The notes under the pieces: generated by a model
Database searches by the model: none
Seen by the model: only the letters and a program-made list of their open reading frames with translations
Told to the model about the DNA's origin: nothing
Made by a program: the position numbers and the translations under genes
Part shown: positions 18,793 to 26,723 of the stretch, in pieces
How the letters are laid out: every line of letters begins with the position of its first letter
How positions within the stretch are numbered: position 1 is the stretch's first letter
Source: Planktothricoides sp. SR001
GTDB taxonomy: Bacteria; Cyanobacteriota; Cyanobacteriia; Cyanobacteriales; Laspinemataceae
Assembly (NCBI RefSeq): GCF_001276715.1
Contig: NZ_LIUQ01000020.1
Location: forward strand, 18,151-82,150
DNA: 64,000 nucleotides
Reading direction: 5' to 3'

Positions 18793-18917
18793 AGTAGGTG
18801 AACATAATTAATTGCACTTTTCGTTTTCCGCCAATAGGCTTTGGATTCCCGCCTTCGCGGGAATGACAGCCTTTCTTCTCGTGGGGTCTGTAGTGCATTT
18901 ATTTCTGCCCACCTACT
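18793..18917. mobile_element. 125-bp MITE, copy 1 (TA target duplication)
   Basis: The element starts AGTAGGTG and ends CACCTACT (8-bp terminal inverted repeats) and is flanked by TA at 18791-18792 and 18918-18919. The empty site in the third array unit reads GTCGGTTTTAACCGAC. It holds no ORF and contains an internal GGATTCCCGCCTTCGCGGGAATGAC palindrome. TA duplications are typical of IS630/Tc1-mariner transposases, so it is probably a non-autonomous relative. Confidence 0.85.
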
Positions 18918-19084
18918 TAACCGACTTTCCCTATGAGACGGGGAATTTATTCCCCGGCGGGCGGATATCTGAAATTTATATTTTGAAATCATATAATTTT
19001 AGGGAATTTATTCCCCGGCGGGCGGATATCGGGCGGATTAATTTTCACATCATATAATTAACCATATAATTTTAGTCGGTTTTA

Positions 19085-19209
19085 AGTAGGTGAACATAAT
19101 TAATTGCACTTTTCGTTTTCCGCCAATAGGCTTTGGATTCCCGCCTTCGCGGGAATGACAGCCTTTCTTCTCGTGGGGTCTGTAGTGCATTTATTTCTGC
19201 CCACCTACT
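19085..19209. mobile_element. 125-bp MITE, copy 2 (TA target duplication)
   Basis: It appears identical in length and sequence to copy 1, with the same ends and flanking TA (19083-19084, 19210-19211). The surrounding unit is also duplicated, so this copy probably arose by tandem duplication, not by a second transposition. Confidence 0.85.
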
Positions 19210-19439
19210 TAACCGACTTTCCCTATGAGACGGGGAATTTATTCCCCGGCGGATATCTGAAATTTATATTTTGAAATCATATAATTTTAGGGAATTTATT
19301 CCCCGGCGGGCGGATATCGGGCGGATTAATTTTCAAATCATATAATTAACCATATAATTTTAGTCGGTTTTAACCGACTTTCGCCATGAGACGGGGAATT
19401 TATTCCCCGGCGGATCTCATGCGAAAGCCCCTACAAATA

Positions 19440-22400
19440 TTACGAATACAACACCTGTGCCCTTAAATGAATCCGTTCCACGGGATTACGGTTAAGGGTT
19501 TGTTTAATTTGTTCCAATTCTGGCCCCGTAGGTGATATGGATGGGCTGAATTCCAGGGCGACTTTTAAGGATACGTTGCCTTGTTCCGACTTGACTAACC
19601 AATTACTCAAACTTGAGAAAAGACTCTGAAATCCACGGGCATCCCCTTGATATTCCAAGCGAATAAATTCTGCCCCAGTTTGAATAGTCACGTCTTGATC
19701 GATTTTTGGACTAAAACGCTGGAGTAAGGCGATCGCTGTTCCCAGTTTCCGATAGTCCATCAAGTCGCTGACGGTCATTTCTATAGCTGCGATCGCCTTA
19801 ACCCGATGGTCCTGAAAGCGATCGCCCAACTGATTGAAAACCGAATTAAGACTACCATCAACTTCCACCGTAGGGGGCTGACTATCCCAAATATTCGGCT
19901 GATTCGCATCTATATTATATGTACCAGAATTAGTCGAAGAATTAGTCGGACGATAAATAGCAGAAACTTCCCGCAGGGAACCCACTCCCGGCCCCGCATT
20001 TACCGGGTCAACCGTAACTTCCCTTGTCGCAGTTTCTCCGTTGCCATAGTCTGCCACTATTTTAAATAGAGTAGAACTGCTAATTTCCGTTTCATATTCG
20101 TCCTTGGGTTTGAACTCGGTGGAAATCGCTATTTCATTTTTAAATAAGGTGACTTTTAGGGCCGCGTCAGCTTTCCACCGGACATAAACGGGTTTTTCCC
20201 CAGAAGAACTAGACATTAACTGATAAGTCAATTCTAAAGTTCTCGGTTTAGGGGGTTCCAATATTCCCCGACGATAGAGAACAAAGCGATCGCTAAATTC
20301 CAAAGCATCTGGCAAAACCAACGGCTGATTCTGAGTTTTAATATAAAAGCGTTCGGGCTTATCAGAAACCTTCAAATCCCAATGTCCCTCAGTCAAACCT
20401 TTCTGGATCGTCTCCCGTAACATCAAAACTTCTTTTTCTAACAGCATATTCAGGGATAAATCCTTAGCAAAAGCATTGCAAAGTTCTTTAGTAGTCCAAG
20501 AATCAATCCCCGCAGGCCAAACTTTTTGCAAAATATAAGCCGGGGCAAAAGGTTTCGCATCGTCTGGGCGAATTTTATCACAATCTTTTAACGCCTTAAG
20601 AATCACATCCTGCTGATGGTTTTTGCCTTTAACCATACTAGCATCTTGGGCGCTAAGAGTATAGTGCATCAAACCTTTCGGGGCTTTTACCAGGTCATTT
20701 GCTGGATAAAATAAATGACGATAAGCATTAGTCAAAGATACCCGCACATCTAAATCTTTTTGCCCTTCTCGTTCTTTCAATTGTTGCTGCTGCCGGTCTG
20801 ACAAATCATCTAAACGATTAGGACTACGCAGAATATTTCTAATCGCTTGATATTCTCTAGCATTCTCGATCGCCTGTTGTAAAGCGGGCTTATTTGCCAA
20901 TAAAAATAACAAGCGATTGCGGAAAATTCTAAACTTACCAGAATCCCCGGTTTGATGAAAAATGCGATCGACTAACTCCGGTACAGGATCCGTAGGACTA
21001 TCCACGGTGACATCATCAAAATCCATCACACATAAAGCAATATCATCAGGGCGATCGTCCACGTCCGAGGGACTGTCTATCTGATCCGAAATCAGAGTAA
21101 AAAATCGCTTCGCAAAAATAGTATCCCGACGCCTTCTTAATTCTTCCTTAGCATCAGTTCGCTTAACTTGTTCTTTCTCCTCAGAAATAATCTTATTTAA
21201 AGAAGGTTCTTCCTTAAACCGGGCAAGGGAAGTAATTGGATCGTAATCCAAATACCAAGCTTCCTTAACCAACTTTTGTAGAATATCATCTACCACCCCC
21301 ATTTTAACATTTGGAGTCAGCAAAGACAAACTTAATTCTGCTTCCCGAATCCCCGAAGAAATGCCTTGAGTTAAAGAATGCAAAAAAATCGTTCTTGCCA
21401 CCCAAGTAGAAAAAGGAGGTTTACCGGCAACAGTCCATTCCTCATCTTGAACTTGGGCATAAGCTTTTCGCCCATCTAAATTATAAATATCCGCCTGAAT
21501 TGGATTTCGCATAAACGGACGTTGTAACCGAGAAGTCAACTCATTAGTCACCTGACTATTCACCCCAACGGGAATATGATGGGAATGAATAATCGGTATC
21601 CAAGCTGACAGCAACCCGGTCATTTCTGCCCCTGGACTTTCCTGATTTTTTTGCCAAAGATGCTGCACCACCAAAGCAAATAAACGCAACGCTCCTCGCG
21701 TCCGTTGAAACTCAGGAATCGCGGCAATTTTTTGGGTTAACAGCTTAAACAGTTCCGGGTGAAAAGGATAAGATTGTGCGATCGCCTCAGCATAAGAAGC
21801 ATCCTTACAAGCATCCGGTAAATCAACGCGAGTCAAGCGATAAAGATCCACATATTCTGCCGCTGCTGCCTTAGCTGCCTCATCACTTACCCGTTCAAAA
21901 ATGCGCTGTTTAACAATATTATAAATCTCGATATCCGTCGATGGACTAATCACCCGTTCCTGACGGGAAGAAGCCTGAATCAACTCATTCAGTTCATCAT
22001 TCAAATAGGCAGTTTCTGCCGCAAAAGTATCAGACTTTGAAGCCAGAGAATAAACCAAAACCAAACAGTCACAAGCTGCCGCTAAATCCATCAAAGAAAA
22101 CAGAAAAGCTACCACTTGTGCTGCCAAATCGCTATTCCCAATTAGTTTAGCTTTAGCTGATCGCAAATAGCGAGCAATTTCGTCTATAATAATAACAGTA
22201 GATTGCCCATTAATCAACCGTTCTAAAATAGAAGTTCCCGGACTAATCCCGCTGGTATCGGAACCTTTGAGCAATTCATAACCGGCCACACCGCCAATTT
22301 GGTAAGCAATTTCTCCCCAAATAGTATAAGTAGTCAGGCCAATATCTTGATAATAAATTCCATTTTGTGGATCTAAATCTCGGCCATCAATTGCTGCTAC

Positions 22401-22772
22401 TTTTACCGCCGATTCTGGGATTAAATTCAAATCCACAAAACGGTCTAAACCTTGAATTTTTCTCCCTTGTTTACAAATATGCCAAAGGGCAATCTGGTCG
22501 TGAGTTTTACCGCCACCAAAACTGGTTTCTAAGCGAATCACCGGAGAACCAGCCCCTTGTTGAGTCAGACGGCTAAAAACTTCTTGAATCAGGGTTTTAA
22601 TCCCATCAGTGGGAAAAGTGTTCGCGAAAAAAACATGAGAATCCTGATAAACTTGCGGGGCTTTTCCTTCCACCACTGGCCGAATTTTGGCGGCAAATAT
22701 TTCCTCTTTCAACGAGCCGGATAGAATTTCTTTTCGAGGAATACAGGTATCAAGAATTGAGGATAAAGGCAT
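19440..22772 (-). CDS. DUF499 ATPase, anti-phage associated
   Basis: A 1110-residue P-loop protein. The start has LSSILDTCIPRKEILSGSL, the Walker A is GGGKTH near residue 82, and the Walker B is VIIIDEIARYL near 190. Together with the long C-terminal region these match DUF499 proteins, large ATPases of predicted defence systems that pair with DUF1156 methylases. It is full length for the family. The C-terminal 250 residues look like beta-rich and alpha-beta modules. It is the first gene of the minus-strand cluster (DUF499, small protein, methylase, helicase), and a promoter must lie between 22773 and 22933. It probably acts as an ATP-driven scaffold or loader for the effector; the function is not shown biochemically. 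Confidence 0.9.
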   Translation of the reverse strand: MPLSSILDTCIPRKEILSGSLKEEIFAAKIRPVVEGKAPQVYQDSHVFFANTFPTDGIKTLIQEVFSRLTQQGAGSPVIRLETSFGGGKTHDQIALWHICKQGRKIQGLDRFVDLNLIPESAVKVAAIDGRDLDPQNGIYYQDIGLTTYTIWGEIAYQIGGVAGYELLKGSDTSGISPGTSILERLINGQSTVIIIDEIARYLRSAKAKLIGNSDLAAQVVAFLFSLMDLAAACDCLVLVYSLASKSDTFAAETAYLNDELNELIQASSRQERVISPSTDIEIYNIVKQRIFERVSDEAAKAAAAEYVDLYRLTRVDLPDACKDASYAEAIAQSYPFHPELFKLLTQKIAAIPEFQRTRGALRLFALVVQHLWQKNQESPGAEMTGLLSAWIPIIHSHHIPVGVNSQVTNELTSRLQRPFMRNPIQADIYNLDGRKAYAQVQDEEWTVAGKPPFSTWVARTIFLHSLTQGISSGIREAELSLSLLTPNVKMGVVDDILQKLVKEAWYLDYDPITSLARFKEEPSLNKIISEEKEQVKRTDAKEELRRRRDTIFAKRFFTLISDQIDSPSDVDDRPDDIALCVMDFDDVTVDSPTDPVPELVDRIFHQTGDSGKFRIFRNRLLFLLANKPALQQAIENAREYQAIRNILRSPNRLDDLSDRQQQQLKEREGQKDLDVRVSLTNAYRHLFYPANDLVKAPKGLMHYTLSAQDASMVKGKNHQQDVILKALKDCDKIRPDDAKPFAPAYILQKVWPAGIDSWTTKELCNAFAKDLSLNMLLEKEVLMLRETIQKGLTEGHWDLKVSDKPERFYIKTQNQPLVLPDALEFSDRFVLYRRGILEPPKPRTLELTYQLMSSSSGEKPVYVRWKADAALKVTLFKNEIAISTEFKPKDEYETEISSSTLFKIVADYGNGETATREVTVDPVNAGPGVGSLREVSAIYRPTNSSTNSGTYNIDANQPNIWDSQPPTVEVDGSLNSVFNQLGDRFQDHRVKAIAAIEMTVSDLMDYRKLGTAIALLQRFSPKIDQDVTIQTGAEFIRLEYQGDARGFQSLFSSLSNWLVKSEQGNVSLKVALEFSPSISPTGPELEQIKQTLNRNPVERIHLRAQVLYS

Positions 22773-22933
22773 AGTTGGTTAGGATAGAGATTCTTAGGGT
22801 AGAGGTTCTTAGGAAAGAGGAAAGAGAGGATTTGAACCACTTCAGGGACGGATGGGCATAGAGAAAAGATGTGCGTAGTATGCTTATTCTATGCATCTCT
22901 CTTCTTTTTCTCCTCTTCCCCTGCCAGGAGTAA

Positions 22934-23560
22934 CTAATTTACCACCTGAGTCCCATGACTTCGAGGATCGCTGCTTTGGCTGGCTTTTTGAATGGGGGAT
23001 TTGACGCGAGAAACCTGACCTGTGGCTTGGGCGTAAGGTAAGGAGTTGCCAGCGACTAAGGCGGTTAAATTCTCGGCCATCACCGATCGCGGAATTTCTC
23101 CGATCGCACTGGCGATCGCTTCACCGTCAGCGCCTAAAAAGACAAAGTGAGGAATGCCATCTACTCGGTATTTCAGCATCTCTGGCAACCATTTACTATT
23201 GTCCACGTTGAGCATGACAAAATTAAGCCGATCTTGGTAGTCGGCCCTCAGTTCTTCTAGGGTGGGAGCCATTGTCTGACAACTTGTGCACCAATTGGCA
23301 TAAAATTCCATCAGGGTAGGTTTGCCGTTGCTTAAGGCTACGTCTAAGGGGATGGAATTTTCGGCAATTTCGCTGAGAGACGCGGTGGTGGTTTCTGTGC
23401 GTAAGCCGATAAATAAGGATACACTCAGAGCGATCGCCACCAACACAATTAGAAAATTTCTCAGTTGCGGGGCAATAGCGCTAATCGCGCCATTCGTCCG
23501 CTGCGCGGAATCGTTGGCTTCAACAGCGGATCTGGCTGAGTTAGGTGACATATCGTTCAT
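22934..23560 (-). CDS. txlA: Membrane-anchored thioredoxin-like protein (TxlA/HCF164 type)
   Basis: A 208-residue protein with a basic N-terminal tail, one membrane segment at about 34-52 (FLIVLVAIALSVSLFIGL) and a thioredoxin domain with the active site WCTSCQ near residue 91. The cis-Pro loop GIPHFVF follows. TxlA/HCF164 proteins face the thylakoid lumen and pass reducing power for cytochrome and complex assembly. The C-terminal 40 residues are low complexity. It lies upstream of the DUF499 gene on the same strand, with about 160 bases between them. Confidence 0.88.
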   Translation of the reverse strand: MNDMSPNSARSAVEANDSAQRTNGAISAIAPQLRNFLIVLVAIALSVSLFIGLRTETTTASLSEIAENSIPLDVALSNGKPTLMEFYANWCTSCQTMAPTLEELRADYQDRLNFVMLNVDNSKWLPEMLKYRVDGIPHFVFLGADGEAIASAIGEIPRSVMAENLTALVAGNSLPYAQATGQVSRVKSPIQKASQSSDPRSHGTQVVN

Positions 23561-23709
23561 GGGATGGATTTGTTAAGTATTGTTACAATTTTTCCCAGTT
23601 TAACCGAATTATGCCAAAAACGGCGTAAAGCCATCGCGAGATTGCTCCGCAACGCTATCGCGAACGCGCTTAGGGGCGAGAATCGCAGTGAAGAAATCAG
23701 GAGAAGGCC

Positions 23710-24114
23710 GTGAAAAAACGAGTAACTTTAACCTTTCCCAGAAGTTCTCTGGGGATGCCGCTGACTTATCGATTGGCGAAAGATTTTAATGTCGCCGCCA
23801 ATATTATTCGGGCGCAAGTAGCCCCCAATCAAATTGGTAAATTGCTTTTAGAATTATCCGGGGATATTGATGCTTTGGATGCGGCAATTGATTGGATGCG
23901 ATCGTTAGATATTGAAGTGTCAACGATTAGTGGAGAAATCTTGATTTCAGAAGAAAGTTGTGTCCATTGCGGGTTATGTACGGGAGTGTGTCCCACGGAA
24001 GCACTGACTCTGGAAAAGAAGACCTTTAAACTAACTTTTGTGCGATCGCGCTGCATTGTCTGCGAGCAATGTATTCCCACCTGTCCGGTGGATGCGATTT
24101 CTACAAATTTATAG
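23710..24114 (+). CDS. NIL domain 4Fe-4S ferredoxin
   Basis: A 134-residue protein: an N-terminal NIL (ACT-like) domain of about 75 residues (VTLTFPRSSLGMPLTYRLAK), then two 4Fe-4S motifs (CVHCGLCTGVC and CIVCEQCIPTC, each followed by a distal CP). The translation start is GTG at 23710 with AGGAG six bases upstream, which decides the start. NIL-ferredoxins are common in cyanobacteria and are thought to link sulphur-compound or methionine-related metabolism to electron transfer. Divergent from txlA, so a redox theme is possible. Confidence 0.93.
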   Translation: MKKRVTLTFPRSSLGMPLTYRLAKDFNVAANIIRAQVAPNQIGKLLLELSGDIDALDAAIDWMRSLDIEVSTISGEILISEESCVHCGLCTGVCPTEALTLEKKTFKLTFVRSRCIVCEQCIPTCPVDAISTNL

Positions 24115-24255
24115 GAGGATTTACTGATTTATTTGTGCTTCATTTTTATGGTTTATGATAAATTATTCTAGCATAAAAACAAAGAACAAGTAACCCATAA
24201 CTAAAAAAATCTAGCCAGCCAACAACCACCAACCACCAAATAAAAAGTAACTAAT

Positions 24256-24711
24256 ATGGCAGCGAAAAAACTTGTTGAGTTACTTAAAAAAACTTCTTAC
24301 ATTTCCATTGCCTTAATGTCAATTGCCCACATCAACTTAGGGTTAATTTTATCTCAAACAGCAGCCCCCTGGTGGCAATGGGCAATCACTATCAGTTTTA
24401 TTTTAATTGTGGCGGAAATATTTTCGTCTCCTTGGTTAGTCATCAAGACCATTGTCTATCGCTGGTTAAAATCCGATGCGGGTTCTTTCTTAACCGCTAT
24501 GGTACTCTCATTTACCATGATTGTTATTTTATCAGTATTTGATGTGTTTAGCTATGGTTTATTAATTGTAATTACCAGTGGTTTGGTTAGGTTGGATATC
24601 CAAAATAGTCGATTAACTTCCCGGCAAAACTTTTTCTGTTTAACTTCGATTGGTTTGGGCAGTTTATTCCTAGGATTAGGGTTATCTTATTTGTTTAATT
24701 TCCCGCATTAA
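24256..24711 (+). CDS. Uncharacterised four-helix membrane protein
   Basis: A 151-residue integral membrane protein with about four hydrophobic segments (residues about 15-34, 40-63, 80-108 and 126-148). There are no charged catalytic motifs. Similar short cyanobacterial membrane proteins are annotated only as hypothetical. A (CAACCACCAACCACCAA)-type repeat precedes the ATG. Confidence 0.75.
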   Translation: MAAKKLVELLKKTSYISIALMSIAHINLGLILSQTAAPWWQWAITISFILIVAEIFSSPWLVIKTIVYRWLKSDAGSFLTAMVLSFTMIVILSVFDVFSYGLLIVITSGLVRLDIQNSRLTSRQNFFCLTSIGLGSLFLGLGLSYLFNFPH

Positions 24712-24763
24712 TTTAATTTCAGCTAATCGAGCGATAGCGATCGGCTGGCTCGGCTTTACTGGT

Positions 24764-24798
24764 AAAAAAACCGTTTTCGGGGAAAAAACGGTTTTTTA
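24764..24798. terminator. Bidirectional terminator
   Basis: A-tract, CCGTTTT, loop CGGGG, AAAACGG and T-tract form a strong stem between two convergent genes. The A and T tracts on both sides allow termination on either strand. Confidence 0.85.
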
Positions 24799-24815
24799 TT
24801 GCTAATTAGTGGGAA

Positions 24816-25145
24816 TTAGTTGGGCTGACTCCAAACAATTTCATCAAATTCACTTTGATTAAAGCTACTCCGCTGAAAAACAAAACTCCAATTTGTCTCT
24901 AGAGTAGGGTTTTCCGTGCGAGCGCACTGAAAATAGTAATAGCTGCCTTGCTTGTTTTGGTAAAAAACCGCAAACATAACATTATCCCAATGTAACCGAG
25001 AGCCAATACATCTTAATTCTAAGCGAATTGGTTCGGCCTCATCTTTTTTTTGATTATTTAAACCGTCTGTGTAGCTTTTGCCTACGGCGATCGCGGTTTC
25101 GATAATTCCATCAATATTCATCGGCAAATAGTCCTGATCGATCAA
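24816..25145 (-). CDS. Uncharacterised 109-residue protein
   Basis: A soluble acidic protein (IIETAIAVGKSYTDGLNNQ near the start; core RLHWDNVMFAVFYQN; aromatic end SFNQSEFDEIVWSQ). No known motif. The frame is clean, ends at a terminator and has a plausible ATG start, so it is probably a real lineage-specific gene. Confidence 0.65.
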   Translation of the reverse strand: MIDQDYLPMNIDGIIETAIAVGKSYTDGLNNQKKDEAEPIRLELRCIGSRLHWDNVMFAVFYQNKQGSYYYFQCARTENPTLETNWSFVFQRSSFNQSEFDEIVWSQPN

Positions 25146-25324
25146 CTTATCTGATTCTAGCTATTAGATCGCCACGGGTTAAAATCCTCGTAGCTACCAG
25201 AACCAGGTAGCCAATCGATCTGAGTTTTTTTCTGTTCCCTATCTTTTCCCCGCCCCATGTTTTTTTTCGCCCCAAAAGCCTCTTTCCTTTAAAATAAAGA
25301 GTAACAAATTATTCCTACTGGCTT

Positions 25325-26515
25325 ATGCGTTTGATTCATACCGCTGACTGGCATCTCGGACGCCGTCTCAAAGGAGTAGATCGCACTCCAGAAATTGCGG
25401 CAGCCTTAGAACAACTCCTGCACCATGCAAAAAGTTTAGAAGTGGATGCAGTGTTGATTGCGGGAGATATTTTTGATGTTCCTAACCCAACAGCGGCGGC
25501 AGAACGAGTGGCTTATGAGTTTTTCTGTGGCCTGGAAAAAGCGAATATTCCGGCGGTAGCGATCGCGGGCAACCATGATTCGGCCTATCGGATTGACAGC
25601 ATTGCCAACCTGTTATCATTGGCGGGGGTTCGCGCCTTGGGCAAACCGCGCCGGGGAGACGAGGGTGGGGCGACAATCTTGAATACAGCCAATGGCAAAC
25701 TCTGTGTTGGCGCGATGCCGTTTGCTTCCGAACGTCGTCTGTTAGATGCGGCGACTTTGTGGAAAAATGATGATGGCGAATATCAGCGAATTTATCGGGA
25801 AATTGTCAGCTATCTTTTACAAGATTTAAGTCAATTTTTCCGAGAAGATTCTTTGAATATTCTGATGGCACATTTAACCATTGATGGAGCGCGATTGGCT
25901 TATTCAGAGGCACCTTATTATACTCGTTCTACTTATGCCTTAGCTGCGGATATTTTACCCGCCACGGCACAATATATTGCCTTGGGACATATTCACGCTT
26001 ATCAGTCAATTCCTAATCCAATTCCTACTTATTATCCAGGGTCGTTAATTCAACTAGATTTTGGGGAAGCCCAACAGGAAAAAGGTTTTTGTTTGGTGAC
26101 AGTGGAACCGGGCAAACTCGCCGAAGTAGAATTCCATCCTTTAATCTGTCAACGTCCGTTGAAAGTAATTCGCTGTCAGGGAGAAAATCTTGAAGATACT
26201 TTAGCGGAACATCAGTATTATTCAGGATTTTTAAAGGTGATTGTAGAGTTAGAAAGTCCCCGGTTGGGATTGGCTGATGAAGTGAGACAAATCTGCCCGC
26301 AAACGTTACAAATTGAAGCGGTTTATCCAGAAAGCTTTACGAGAATTCAGCGCCCGGTAACTTCAGATACGGATCCGTTTGATCCCGTTGAAGAGTTTTA
26401 TCATTTTTATCAAGAAAGGCTAGAACGAAATCCGTCGGATCTGGTGGTTGAAGCTTTTGAGACGCTGTATAAAACCATGAAAGAAAAAAATATCTCGAAA
26501 ACCTCAAGTCATTAG
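25325..26515 (+). CDS. sbcD: Exonuclease SbcCD, nuclease subunit D
   Basis: The Mre11-type subunit of the SbcCD complex, which trims hairpins and blocked DNA ends in repair. The 396 residues show all metallophosphoesterase motifs: TADWHLG (about 6-12), GDIFDVPNP (about 47), AGNHDS (about 81) and ALGHIHAYQ (about 219). The C-terminal capping domain ends in a basic tail. The partner sbcC is 208 bases downstream on the same strand. In a genome so rich in palindromes, hairpin nuclease activity is pertinent. Confidence 0.95.
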   Translation: MRLIHTADWHLGRRLKGVDRTPEIAAALEQLLHHAKSLEVDAVLIAGDIFDVPNPTAAAERVAYEFFCGLEKANIPAVAIAGNHDSAYRIDSIANLLSLAGVRALGKPRRGDEGGATILNTANGKLCVGAMPFASERRLLDAATLWKNDDGEYQRIYREIVSYLLQDLSQFFREDSLNILMAHLTIDGARLAYSEAPYYTRSTYALAADILPATAQYIALGHIHAYQSIPNPIPTYYPGSLIQLDFGEAQQEKGFCLVTVEPGKLAEVEFHPLICQRPLKVIRCQGENLEDTLAEHQYYSGFLKVIVELESPRLGLADEVRQICPQTLQIEAVYPESFTRIQRPVTSDTDPFDPVEEFYHFYQERLERNPSDLVVEAFETLYKTMKEKNISKTSSH

Positions 26516-26723
26516 AGTAAATAGTAAATTAGAGATTAGATTAGCTAGGTATTTATAAAGTTTTTTTGTGGAGTCAAATAATGAAAAAAATTAGCTAATT
26601 TTTTGATAAATTAATCACTAGCTAATCACTAGCTAATCATTAAAAAAATCATAGCTATTTGTACCTGAAGAATTATGAAATATCGGCGGCTTGTGTTCAC
26701 CAAGTTATCTAAGTTAGAAAATT

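Larger units (their letters stand above)
18544..19439. repeat. Three-unit large tandem repeat carrying two MITEs
   Basis: The gap of about 900 bases is a tandem repeat of a unit starting CTGAAATTTATATTTTG at 18677, 18969 and 19257. Units contain GGGAATTTATTCCCCGGCGGGCGGATATC and TAGTCGGTTTTA...ACCGACTTTC. Units 1 and 2 are 292 and 288 bases long and each holds a 125-bp MITE; unit 3 lacks it. Before the array lies (CAAACACCGCCTG)n at 18593-18628. No gene is seen. Confidence 0.92.

Noticed and set aside
18780..19057. Open frames on both strands in the 18.5-19.4 kb gap
   Set aside because: They follow the tandem units and the MITE and have no protein-like pattern beyond the repeat.
11067..22772. 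Assignment of the cluster to DISARM or BREX
   Set aside because: No DrmA/DrmB/DrmC set and no PglZ, BrxC or BrxL protein is present; DUF499 with DUF1156 fits a different predicted system.
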